From Paenibacillus sp. 598K (GTDB taxonomy: Bacteria; Bacillota; Bacilli; Paenibacillales; Paenibacillaceae), in NCBI RefSeq assembly GCF_003851045.1, contig NZ_BFBX01000146.1, positions 1 to 39,613 of the forward strand: a stretch of 39,613 nucleotides of DNA, given 5' to 3'. Below are positions 29,379-38,700 of the stretch, piece by piece. Numbering within the stretch: position 1 is the stretch's first letter; each line of letters opens with the position of its first letter. A model generated the notes under the pieces. The model did not search any database, was not told where the DNA came from, and saw only the letters and a program-made list of their open reading frames with translations. Both the position numbers and the translations under genes were made by a program.

Positions 29379-31961
29379 CTAACGGTTAGCGGGGGCGGCA
29401 GGCAGTTTGGCCAGACGATCGGCCACACTGAACAAGCCGTTGTCGGAGCCGATGTACAGCTTGCCATCCAAAGCCGTGAGCTGCGCGCGCATCTGCCAGT
29501 GGGCGATGGCGTCATAGGCGCCGCTGCCCGTGCCGGCCATCCGATAGAGCGCTTCGCCGCTCTGCGGATCGATCACTACGATGCCGGACGGAACGGCCGA
29601 CAGCAGATGCCCGTCGAACCATTGCAGCCTGCCGCCATAGTTTAGCTTGCTCTCCCACTGCCGCTGTCCGTCGCTCAATCGCAGGCGCTGCAGCTTGCCG
29701 TCCACGCGGGCATAGACGGCGTCGTCGACGACGATCGCACTGTCGAGCCGTCCCGGAGCTGTCCACTTCGTCTGGCCTGATGCCAGCTCGATCCACGCCG
29801 AGGTCACCTCGCCGCCATACGCCAACTCGCTGCCATCCTTAGTCGTCAACTGGACGGCATAGCGATCGTCGACGATCTCATAGCCCTTGTCTGGCCCCCT
29901 CGACAGCCTGGCCAGCGACTGGCCCGTGCTCATATCTATCCATGTCCACTCCGCTGCGTCCATCATCCACAGCCGGTTCGGCTTGTTATCGAGCGCTCTA
30001 GCCTCGAAGTTGAAGTTCTCTACCCATCCCAACAGTTGAGCTGCCTGACCCTCTTTACGCCAGCTCTCCTCGCCAGTGCTCGGGTCGTAAGCTACGACCT
30101 CGCGGCCGATAGACACACCGGTTAAGCCGCTGTACTGGATCAGGAGCTGATCGGTGGCAACCAGAGTGGGCACCAGGCTGCCGACCTGTTCGAGCTCGCG
30201 TGTCCATCGCTTGCCGCCATCCCGCAGCGCATACGCCTCGATAAAGGAGCGATGCGTGGACGGATGGTCGAACTCTCCCGTCGTATAGAGCATCGCTATC
30301 GTATCGCCTGCCAGCTGATAGCTTACGTCTATCGTATCATCCGCCAGCTCCCGATCCAGCGTCCACAGGCTCTTGCCGCTCGAGGTGTCTAGCACCTCGA
30401 GACGCTCGTGCCGCTGTCCCTCGTCAGCTGCGCCTGTCGGAATATGGACAGCCATTACACGACGATCCGGCGAGAACATATAGCGATCATTCTCATAGCC
30501 CAGATCGCGCTGCCATAGCTTGCGTCCCGTCTCAGGGTCCAGCGCATACACATTGGAGTCGTAATGCATGCCGCTGAAGCCGCCATCCTCGCCCGAGATC
30601 AGCAGCGCTCGATCCGTGCGTCCGATGAAGAAGTTATAGGCGAGATCGCTATCCGCCTGCCACAGGAGCGGCTGCTCTGCCGTATAAGGCTGTCCCTCCT
30701 CGCGCGGCGAGAGACGGAAGCTGGCGACCTTGTCTTCCGACGACCAGTCGATGAGCAGCTCCGCGGAGTCCGATTCGTATCGCCAGCGCGTCAGCGTCTC
30801 CATCGGCTCGCCTGTCGACCTCACATTGCCTGATCGTTCGACCGCCTGCGGCTTTCCGAGCAAGTGCGCGAGCTTCGCTTTGGCGACGCCTTCCCTTACA
30901 TAATGATAGACCACCGCCCGGACCAGCGGATATGCTGCCTCAGCCGAGTCGAATAGTCCTTGCAGCTTGCTCTCCGACACCAACGCGTCGCCCTCGTCCT
31001 TCACCCAGACGATGCGCGGCAACGCCGCCTGCGCCGCCTCTTCGACGATAACGGCGCGCCAGTCCCCGCTCGCGCCGACGACCAGCAGACGCTCTCCCGG
31101 CTCGAGCGATCGCGCCTCGGCATCGTCCGTCGGCTGCCAGTAGATCGATGCCCCTGCCTTGTCAGCGCGCCAGCGCTCCGCCGCTTGCTCCTTGATCGGC
31201 GCCGCTTCATCCGTCAGCGTCCAGACCGGTACCCATCCATCGTACCAGCCCTCGCCTTCCCTGACCTCTATGAGCTGAGCAAAATGCTCCGTCAACGCCG
31301 CCAGACGATATGTCCGCCCAGGCACAGCCCGGAACGCCACCGCATTGTCCGCGCCTTCCGGCAGTCGGGTCGTATCGAACCCGTTCTGAACCCGGACGCT
31401 GCTGCCGATCCGCAAGCCTTCCTCGCGAGCGATCCGGTTATCGGTCGAGCTGGACGATTGCGACAGGCGCAGCGCTGGCAGCAAGGTCTGCAACTTACCG
31501 TTGGAATCGCGGTAATAATAAATTGCATCGAGCAGCTTGCCCTCCTCGCTCCAATACAACAGCAGTTGGGCATTCAACTTTCTGGAAATCAGCCCGTCCA
31601 GATCGATCGCCCCCTGATTGTCCCCCCATTCATAGCTGTAGCCCTGCGGCGCTTGATCGTACCGCCATATCTCGGTGTGCACCAGATCATCGCCTACCCA
31701 GTAGACGCTTTTACCAATATAGGAGGGCTGGCCAAAGGCCGCCCGCACATCTTCTTTTGTCGTCGACTTGTCCAACAACTCGGCAATCGTAGCAGTCGTG
31801 ATGCTCGCGACAGAGTTGGTCGTTGCGACGCGCTCCGCCTCTATTGCCGTCGCCGAGACGACTTCGTTTGTTGGCTCTACCGCCGCCCCCTCGCAACCGC
31901 TGAGCAGCATCGTTGCGGTCAGCAAGGTTAATAGACCTAACCTCCACGTCTTGAAGACCAT
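29379..31961 (-). CDS. Large lipoprotein with PQQ-like beta-propeller
   Basis: An 860-aa exported lipoprotein. The signal peptide ends in the lipobox LLSG-C23. Residues about 55-450 hold mixed domains: a segment starting IAELLDKSTTKEDVRAAFGQPSYIGKS resembles small SmpA/BamE-like modules, and similar text recurs near 365-380 (AKLAHLLGKPQAVERS). Two SH3-like stretches may lie between them. From about 460 to the end there are repeated blades of the PQQ/quinoprotein type (VYALDPETGRKLWQRDL, LEVLDTSSGKSLWTLDR, VVAYDPSTGEESWRKEG, IVVIDPQSGEALYRM). Such proteins bind partners on the outer face of the membrane. The start is uncertain between ATG 31961 and GTG 31973. It sits behind the ABC-exporter terminator. 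Confidence 0.75.
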   Translation of the reverse strand: MVFKTWRLGLLTLLTATMLLSGCEGAAVEPTNEVVSATAIEAERVATTNSVASITTATIAELLDKSTTKEDVRAAFGQPSYIGKSVYWVGDDLVHTEIWRYDQAPQGYSYEWGDNQGAIDLDGLISRKLNAQLLLYWSEEGKLLDAIYYYRDSNGKLQTLLPALRLSQSSSSTDNRIAREEGLRIGSSVRVQNGFDTTRLPEGADNAVAFRAVPGRTYRLAALTEHFAQLIEVREGEGWYDGWVPVWTLTDEAAPIKEQAAERWRADKAGASIYWQPTDDAEARSLEPGERLLVVGASGDWRAVIVEEAAQAALPRIVWVKDEGDALVSESKLQGLFDSAEAAYPLVRAVVYHYVREGVAKAKLAHLLGKPQAVERSGNVRSTGEPMETLTRWRYESDSAELLIDWSSEDKVASFRLSPREEGQPYTAEQPLLWQADSDLAYNFFIGRTDRALLISGEDGGFSGMHYDSNVYALDPETGRKLWQRDLGYENDRYMFSPDRRVMAVHIPTGAADEGQRHERLEVLDTSSGKSLWTLDRELADDTIDVSYQLAGDTIAMLYTTGEFDHPSTHRSFIEAYALRDGGKRWTRELEQVGSLVPTLVATDQLLIQYSGLTGVSIGREVVAYDPSTGEESWRKEGQAAQLLGWVENFNFEARALDNKPNRLWMMDAAEWTWIDMSTGQSLARLSRGPDKGYEIVDDRYAVQLTTKDGSELAYGGEVTSAWIELASGQTKWTAPGRLDSAIVVDDAVYARVDGKLQRLRLSDGQRQWESKLNYGGRLQWFDGHLLSAVPSGIVVIDPQSGEALYRMAGTGSGAYDAIAHWQMRAQLTALDGKLYIGSDNGLFSVADRLAKLPAAPANR

Positions 31962-32016
31962 CTCTCCAATCACCCTCCCCGCATTTCCTGAACATTCCAG
32001 GCTACAGATATAACGA

Positions 32017-32048
32017 GAGAAAAGGCGGGAAGGTTGCTCCCTCCCGCC
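32017..32048 (-). terminator. Intrinsic terminator of the NRPS/exporter unit
   Basis: Minus strand GGCGGGA pairs with TCCCGCC, with an inner GG/CC and a short loop, followed by TTTTCTCTC. It lies 35 bp after the second ABC gene. Confidence 0.8.
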
Positions 32049-32082
32049 GGATGATCGTTACTATCGATGAAAAATACGCGCT

Positions 32083-33936
32083 CTAGCTCTCGGACGCGAG
32101 GCCCTGAGGATCGGCAAACAACAGGGCATACACCCCGCCAAGCCGAAGCAGCTCAGCTCGCGAACCTTCCTCGACGACCTTACCGCCCTCCATAGCCACG
32201 ATGCGGTCTGCCTGCCGGATCGCGGACTCGCGATGCGAGACCGCCAAGATTGTAATGCCAGGCAGAGCGTCAATGACCGATTGCATGACCTCCGTCTCCG
32301 TCACCGTATCGAGCGCCGAGGTCGCTTCGTCTAGGATCAACAGCTTGGGTCGTCTGATAAGCGCTCTGGCGAGCGTAATCCGCTGCCGCTGCCCGCCGGA
32401 CAACGTATCCCCCCGCTCGCCGACGACGGAATCGTAGCCGCCATCCAGCTTCTCGATAAAGGAATCGGCGCAGGCTGCCCGGGCAGCCCACTTGATCTCC
32501 TCGTCGGTCGCGTCCTCTACACCGAGGCCGATATTGTCCCTCACCGTCCCGGTGAACAGATAAGGCGTCTGCGGGACATAGCTGATGCTGCGCAGCGTCT
32601 CTGCCGCTGCCGGTTGCTCCTCCAGGCGCGAGCCCAGCACCTTCACTTCGCCCGTCGTCGGCGGGATCAAGCCGCAGCATAGCCGGGCCAGCGTCGACTT
32701 GCCAGCGCCGCTCGGTCCGACAATCGCCACAAACTCCCCGCTCCGCACCGTCATCGTCACACCGGCCAGCAGCGTCGTCTGTTCGCCCTCTCCCGACTCC
32801 AGCGCGACCGTAGCCTCCCGCACGGCAACGATTGGCTCGGCATCGACAGCCGCCTCATTCTCTGATCCTTCCTCATCGTCAATCGCCGACTCCACATGCA
32901 GAGCCTGCTCACTTGCAGCCGCCTGCTCCGCGTGTCCGATCCGAGGACGCTTCGCTCCGCCCACCGACTTGAACAGCGCGAAGATGCGCTCTCCAGCTCC
33001 CAGTCCCTGCTGGAAGTTGCCCCATGTATTAATGACGCTTAGCAGCGGGTTTTGCACCCGGCTGATTAACACGAGGAAAGCGAGCACCTGCCCGGCGGTC
33101 AGCGTACCCTCGATCGCCGTGTACGCCGTAAAATAGACGCAGACGATCATAACGAGCTGATTAGCGAGATATACGGACTGGTTCATCGAGGTTCGATGCA
33201 GCATATTTTTCACCTGCAGACGATTTTGCGCGGTCCGCTTCTCCCCGTATTCGGCAGCTACGGCAGGCTCCATCTGGAAGATGCGGACAATCGAGAGCCC
33301 TTGCATCGTTTCTTGCAAAAACCCGCGAACCTCGGCATCCTTCTTCTGCAACTGCCCCCCGTAGGCGCGGAGCTTGCGGTCGAACAATCGGCCGATCGCA
33401 AACACAAGCGGAGCCGACAGCACAACGAGCAGCGCCAGCTGCCAGTTGATAGTCGCAAGGTAGGCAAAGGCAACTACGAACAAGACAATATTGTAGGTCA
33501 GCTCGTATACAATGTTGGCCACCATGCCATTGGCCTGCTGCACATCGCGGGTCGTACGCGAGACGAGGTCGCCGGAATGAAACTTCAAGAGTGACGGCAT
33601 CGGCAGCGCGGCGATCTGCTGGAACACATCCGTCGACAAGTCTCGCTGCATCAACGATTGCACCTTGTTGCGCAAATAAAACTGAAGCGTAAAAAACAGA
33701 ATGATGCCGATGCCCGCCGCCAGGCTAACTCCGGTCAGGGTGAACAGCGTATCCATCTGCCGCCGCTCCGCCGCATCAACGAATAATTGCTGTACCAGCG
33801 CATAGCCGACATCATACACAATATCCGCAGCCAGCAGCAGCACGGAGAAGATGAAGGCGAGCTTATACGGTTTGGCATACTTCATAATAGCGGCAAACAA
33901 AGGCCACGCCCGCGATGTCGATTGCTCCGCACTCAC
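32083..33936 (-). CDS. ABC exporter subunit B (TMD-NBD)
   Basis: A 617-aa half-transporter. The membrane domain has six helices within residues about 25-310, followed by an ATPase domain: Walker A GPSGAGKST, Q-loop SYVPQTPYLF, signature LSGGQRQR, Walker B LLILDEATSALD and switch His in VSHRES. An acidic insertion of about 40 aa (around 335-370) lengthens the link between the domains. Both catalytic residues (Glu after Walker B, His) are present. The GTG start overlaps the stop of the other subunit as GTGA, so the two are made as a pair, probably a heterodimer. The position right after an NRPS gene suggests export of, or immunity to, its product. Confidence 0.88.
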   Translation of the reverse strand: MSAEQSTSRAWPLFAAIMKYAKPYKLAFIFSVLLLAADIVYDVGYALVQQLFVDAAERRQMDTLFTLTGVSLAAGIGIILFFTLQFYLRNKVQSLMQRDLSTDVFQQIAALPMPSLLKFHSGDLVSRTTRDVQQANGMVANIVYELTYNIVLFVVAFAYLATINWQLALLVVLSAPLVFAIGRLFDRKLRAYGGQLQKKDAEVRGFLQETMQGLSIVRIFQMEPAVAAEYGEKRTAQNRLQVKNMLHRTSMNQSVYLANQLVMIVCVYFTAYTAIEGTLTAGQVLAFLVLISRVQNPLLSVINTWGNFQQGLGAGERIFALFKSVGGAKRPRIGHAEQAAASEQALHVESAIDDEEGSENEAAVDAEPIVAVREATVALESGEGEQTTLLAGVTMTVRSGEFVAIVGPSGAGKSTLARLCCGLIPPTTGEVKVLGSRLEEQPAAAETLRSISYVPQTPYLFTGTVRDNIGLGVEDATDEEIKWAARAACADSFIEKLDGGYDSVVGERGDTLSGGQRQRITLARALIRRPKLLILDEATSALDTVTETEVMQSVIDALPGITILAVSHRESAIRQADRIVAMEGGKVVEEGSRAELLRLGGVYALLFADPQGLASES

Positions 33937-35708
33937 ACGGCTCCCTCCTTCCGCTCGCGCGTCCCGCGCTCGTACAGCATCCGGTAATAGCTGCTGCTCG
34001 CCATCAATTCATCATGCGTGCCTACGCCGACGACCTTCCCTTGATGCAGGCACACGATGTGGTCGGCGCCCTGGATCGTCGATAGACGATGCGCGATGAT
34101 GACGACCGTCTTTCCCTCGGAGGCTTGTTGGATCGACTCCTGGATGAAGCGCTCATTCTCGCTGTCGAGCGCCGAGGTGGGCTCGTCAAGGACGAGGAGG
34201 GATGGATTTTTGATGATCGCTCTGGCGATGGAGATACGCTGGCGCTCGCCTCCCGACAACGTCGTCCCCCGTTCGCCTATCACCGTGTCGTAGCCTTCCG
34301 GCAAGCGTCCGATCCAGCGATGGATGTTCGCAGCCTGCGCCGCGCGCTCGATATCCTCCCGGCTGGCGTTCGGCTTGCCGTGCCGGATATTGTCCGCGAT
34401 CGACCCGGAGAACAGATACGGCTCCTGCGAGACATAAGACAGCGACTGTCGCCACTGTCTCAGGTCGACCCCGGCGAGATCCTGGGCTCCTACCGTAATT
34501 CTCCCCTGATCGGGCTTATGCACGCCGAGGATCAGGCTGGCCACGGTCGATTTGCCCGAGCCGCTCTCTCCTACGAGAGCCGTCATCTTCCCCTGGGCAA
34601 TCACAAAGCTGACATGCTCGAGCGCAGGCTCCGCATCATCCGCATAGCGGAACGACACCTCGTCGAACCGCATATCGCCCTCGGTCACCCCGCTAGCGTC
34701 GACAGCCCCGCCGCCCATCCGAACGCCCTCATCCGGCAAGTCCATCACTTCAAACGTCCGCCCCGCGCTGGAGATCGCGCCTTGCAGCTGAGGCCATAGC
34801 GAGGATAGATTGGAGATCGGTCCGGACAGCCGCTCGAATACGACCAGAAACGCCGCCATCGCGCCGACATCCAGCTTACCCTCAATAATCAGATAACCGC
34901 CATAGCCCAAAATGTACATTAAACCTAAAATATAAACGAGAATATTAACGCGATAAAATACCGCCTCCAGCGCCAGCGCCTTCAGATGATGCGTTAAATA
35001 GCGGTCCCATTTGTCCCGAAACCTGGCGGTCATCTTGCTTTGAATGGAATAGCTCTTGACGACCTCGATCCCCTGGATGCTATCCATCAAAAAGGCATCC
35101 TGGGTCGCTCTCGCCTCCTGACGCATCGTATATGTCTCCCGCATCTTGCGCGCCAGCGGATTGGCGAATAACGGGATGACGAGCGTAATGAGCAAGCTGC
35201 CCAGCGTCAAGCCGACATGCACTACGGACAGATAGGCCAACAAGAAGGCAAGCTGCAGGCTGTTGCGGAACAGGTCCATCGTCTTGGCGTTGATGGCGGA
35301 CTGCGCCTCGGGCGCCGCATCGTGAATACGGGAGATCAGGTCGCCGGTATGGTATTTGTGCAGGTCCTTCTGGCGCAATCGGACCGTCTTGTCCAGCAGT
35401 CGCTTTTGATAATTCAGCGTCGAGCGATTTTGCAGCACCGTATTGAAGTAGCCGCTCAGGAAGTTGCCGCCCGCCTCGAGCAGCGCTAGCGCCGCCAAGA
35501 ACAAGCAAGCGACCTTCATCGCCGACATCTGCTGTTCCACGATCGCATTGACGATCCGGCGCATCAGCTCGGCATAGGCGGGCGTGGCGAGTGACAGCGC
35601 TACAGCGAGCAATACAATTCCGAGATACCAGGGCCAATAGGATCTTGAGATGCGTAGAAGTCTGGCCAGCGTATCGTATACGCCAGCCTTGCGTTTTGTT
35701 GTCTTCAA
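33933..35708 (-). CDS. ABC exporter subunit A (TMD-NBD)
   Basis: A 591-aa half-transporter with six helices (about 20-310) and an ATPase domain: Walker A GESGSGKST, Q-loop SYVSQEPYLF, signature LSGGERQR, Walker B LLVLDEPTSALD, and switch His in IAHRLST. The TTG at 35708 is used as start because AAGGAGG precedes it at about 10 nt and no in-frame ATG fits. Only 78 bp separate it from the NRPS stop, with no terminator, so it is very likely in the same transcript. Confidence 0.87.
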   Translation of the reverse strand: MKTTKRKAGVYDTLARLLRISRSYWPWYLGIVLLAVALSLATPAYAELMRRIVNAIVEQQMSAMKVACLFLAALALLEAGGNFLSGYFNTVLQNRSTLNYQKRLLDKTVRLRQKDLHKYHTGDLISRIHDAAPEAQSAINAKTMDLFRNSLQLAFLLAYLSVVHVGLTLGSLLITLVIPLFANPLARKMRETYTMRQEARATQDAFLMDSIQGIEVVKSYSIQSKMTARFRDKWDRYLTHHLKALALEAVFYRVNILVYILGLMYILGYGGYLIIEGKLDVGAMAAFLVVFERLSGPISNLSSLWPQLQGAISSAGRTFEVMDLPDEGVRMGGGAVDASGVTEGDMRFDEVSFRYADDAEPALEHVSFVIAQGKMTALVGESGSGKSTVASLILGVHKPDQGRITVGAQDLAGVDLRQWRQSLSYVSQEPYLFSGSIADNIRHGKPNASREDIERAAQAANIHRWIGRLPEGYDTVIGERGTTLSGGERQRISIARAIIKNPSLLVLDEPTSALDSENERFIQESIQQASEGKTVVIIAHRLSTIQGADHIVCLHQGKVVGVGTHDELMASSSYYRMLYERGTRERKEGAV

Positions 35709-35786
35709 GCTGCTATGCCCTCCTTATCCTGCATGGATAGCGGCGGAAGAAGGCTGTATTCCAGCATGCCGTCTCCCGCCGCAAAC

Positions 35787-38700
35787 TCATGAATTGACGA
35801 TATCCCGGTGACTCAGATACTGAGCCATCTCGCGGATCGTATTGAACCGGAACGCGATCAGATCCTCCGGAGCCAGATTATGCTGCTCCATCTCGACCTC
35901 CAGCAGCACCGCTTGAATAGAGGTGCCCCCCAGCTCGAAAAAGTTGTCCGTTATGCCGATCGGCGAGACGCCGAGCACCCGCTGCCAGATGAGGACAAGC
36001 GTCTTTTCCAGCTCGCTCTCCGGCGCCGCATAGCTCTCCCGATCCTCTGACGGAAGGCTGAGCTGGAGCAGCTTGCTCTTGTCGGTCTTCCCGTTGGCTG
36101 TGAGCGGCAGCGTATCCACGAATACGATCTGATCCGGTATCATGAAGTCCGGCAGATAGAAGGCGAGGAGCATGCGGACCGTCGCCGCATCCGAGTCCGT
36201 ATCCGCGACGACAAACGCGATTAGCCGCTCATCCTTCGCCAGCACGACCGCTTCCCTAATAAAATGAATATTGCACAAGCAGGCCTCGATCTCGGAAGGC
36301 TCGATCCGATAGCCCCTCACCTTGATCTGGTCGTCGACGCGACCAAGATACTCGAGATTGCCATCGGACAGCCAGCGCGCCAAGTCCCCTGTCCGGTACA
36401 AGCGCTCCTGCGGGTTGTATGGATTGGCCATAAACCGCTCCTCGTCCAGCTCCTTGCCTCCGGTATACCCCAATGCCACGCCTGCGCCGCCAATGTACAA
36501 TTCGCCCTTCACGCCGACCGGCTGCAGCTTGCCTTCGCGCAACACATACAGCTTCGTATTGTCGATCGGCTTGCCGATCGGAACCGAGCTGCCCAACACC
36601 TGCTCCGGACAATCATAGGAAGTGACATCGATCGTCGCTTCGGTCGGGCCGTATAGATTGACCAGTCTCGCCGCTTCTATCGCGAACATCGCATAGAAGC
36701 TCTCAACCTGGTTTGGCTTTAACGGCTCGCCGCTAGCGAATACGTAGCGCAGCGACGCCAGGCGAGCCGCCGCTTGATGCACCTCGACGTATTTGAGGAA
36801 TGCGCCGAGCATCGACGGAACATAATGAATGACCGTCACCTGGTGTTGCTCGATTGCCTCGATGATCGCCTTCGGCTCGCGCTCGCGCCCCGGCTCCAGG
36901 AAGACAACCTTGGCGCCTTGCATAGCGCCCCATAGCAGCTCCCAGAGCGAAACGTCGAAGGTAAACGGCGTTTTTTGCAGCAGCACATCGTCCTTGCCGA
37001 TCGGGTAACGTCGCTGCATCCATTGCAGCCGGTTCAGGAGCGAGCCGTGCTGGATAAGCACGCCCTTCGGCAGGCCGCTCGTCCCGGAGGTATAGAGCAG
37101 GTAGCACGCATCCTCCGGGGCGAGCTGCACAGGCTCATCCGGCGAGCCCGCATGCTCTGCGCCATCGTCCAATTGCTCCAGCAGCATGATATCCGCCTCG
37201 GCATCGAGCCCCATCCTCAAGCTTGCATGCGTCAGGACGCGACGGCACTGGCTATCCTGCAGCATGTATTCGATGCGTTTCTTCGGATAGCTTGGATCGA
37301 TCGGCAGATAGACGCCGCCCGCCTTCCAGATGCCCAGCAGCCCGACGAGCATATCCGTCGACCGTTCGACCATCAGCGCGACGATATCCCCCTTGCGCGT
37401 CCCTCTCTTGCGCAGCCAGCCGGCTAGCCGCTCGGCTCTTGCCAGCAGCTCCTCATAGGTCAGCTCGCCATCGCTAGCTACGACAGCGCGATTGCTTGCC
37501 GACATCCAGCCCTGGTCATCGATGTAGCTCACGACCGTCCCCTCTGGCAACGGTGTATCCGTATCGTTGAATGAATGCATAATCTCATGCCGCTCCGCTT
37601 CCGACAGCATATCTAGGTCAGAGAGGCGCTGGTCCGGCTGCTCCGAGACGCTCTTGAGCAATTGCATGTAATGATCCGCCATCCGCTGGATCGTCTCATG
37701 CTTGAACAAGTCGACGCAGTACTCCAGACTCCAGAACAACTGCTGATCCTCGGTCAAGGTCACAACTAGCGTCAGGTCGAACTTGGCTACCCGGTGCTGG
37801 AAGCCGCCATACGGGAACAGCTTGACGCCGGGTCCGAGCGGTTTTACCAATTCGCCTTTGCCGTGATTATGCAGCACGAACATCGTATCGAACAGCGGAT
37901 TGCGGCTGACGTCGCGCCGCGTCTTCAGTCGGTCGACCAGCTCTTCGAAGGCGAAGTCCTGATGCTCGTAAGCAGCCAGCGTATTGCGCCGCACCTGCTG
38001 CAGCAGCTCCGCAAACGACAGCTCCGCCTGCGGCGTATTCCTCAGCGCCAGCGTATTGATAAACGCTCCGATCATATGATCGGTGTCCGCATGGTTGCGC
38101 CCCGCTATCGTCGTGCCGACGACGATGTCGTCCTGTCCGCTGTACTTCGAGAGCAAGACATTGTAAGCCGCCAGCAGGATCATATAGATCGTCGCGCCGC
38201 TGTCCTGACTCAGCTTGAAGATCGCCTCTGTCGTTTTGGCAGGCACCTTGAAGTCGACCCGACCGCCCTTGAAGCTCTGAATGACGGGACGAGGGTAATC
38301 GGTCGGCAGATCAAGCACCGGACTGGCGTCTGCGTACACGCTGAGCCAATAATTTTCCGCCGCTTTTTTGCGCTGCTCGCCAGTGGAGGAGATCTGCCAG
38401 ACGGCATAGTCCTTGTACTGCACCCTCATCGGCGGCAATGGCTTGCCCGAGTAAAGCGTCGCCAGCTCATCGTGGAAGATCTCCATCGATACGCCGTCCG
38501 TAATGATATGATGCATGTCGGTGAGCAACAGATGTTTGTCCTCGTCCAGCTTCAGCACCTCAAATCGCAACAGCGGCGCAGTCTTCAGATCAAACGGTCG
38601 GACAAACGCCTCGATCCGCCCCTCGATCTCGTCCTCGTCGGCCAATGCGTATGCGATGTCGATCGCGAGTCCCGTATGCACCCGCTGTACGAGCTCCCCG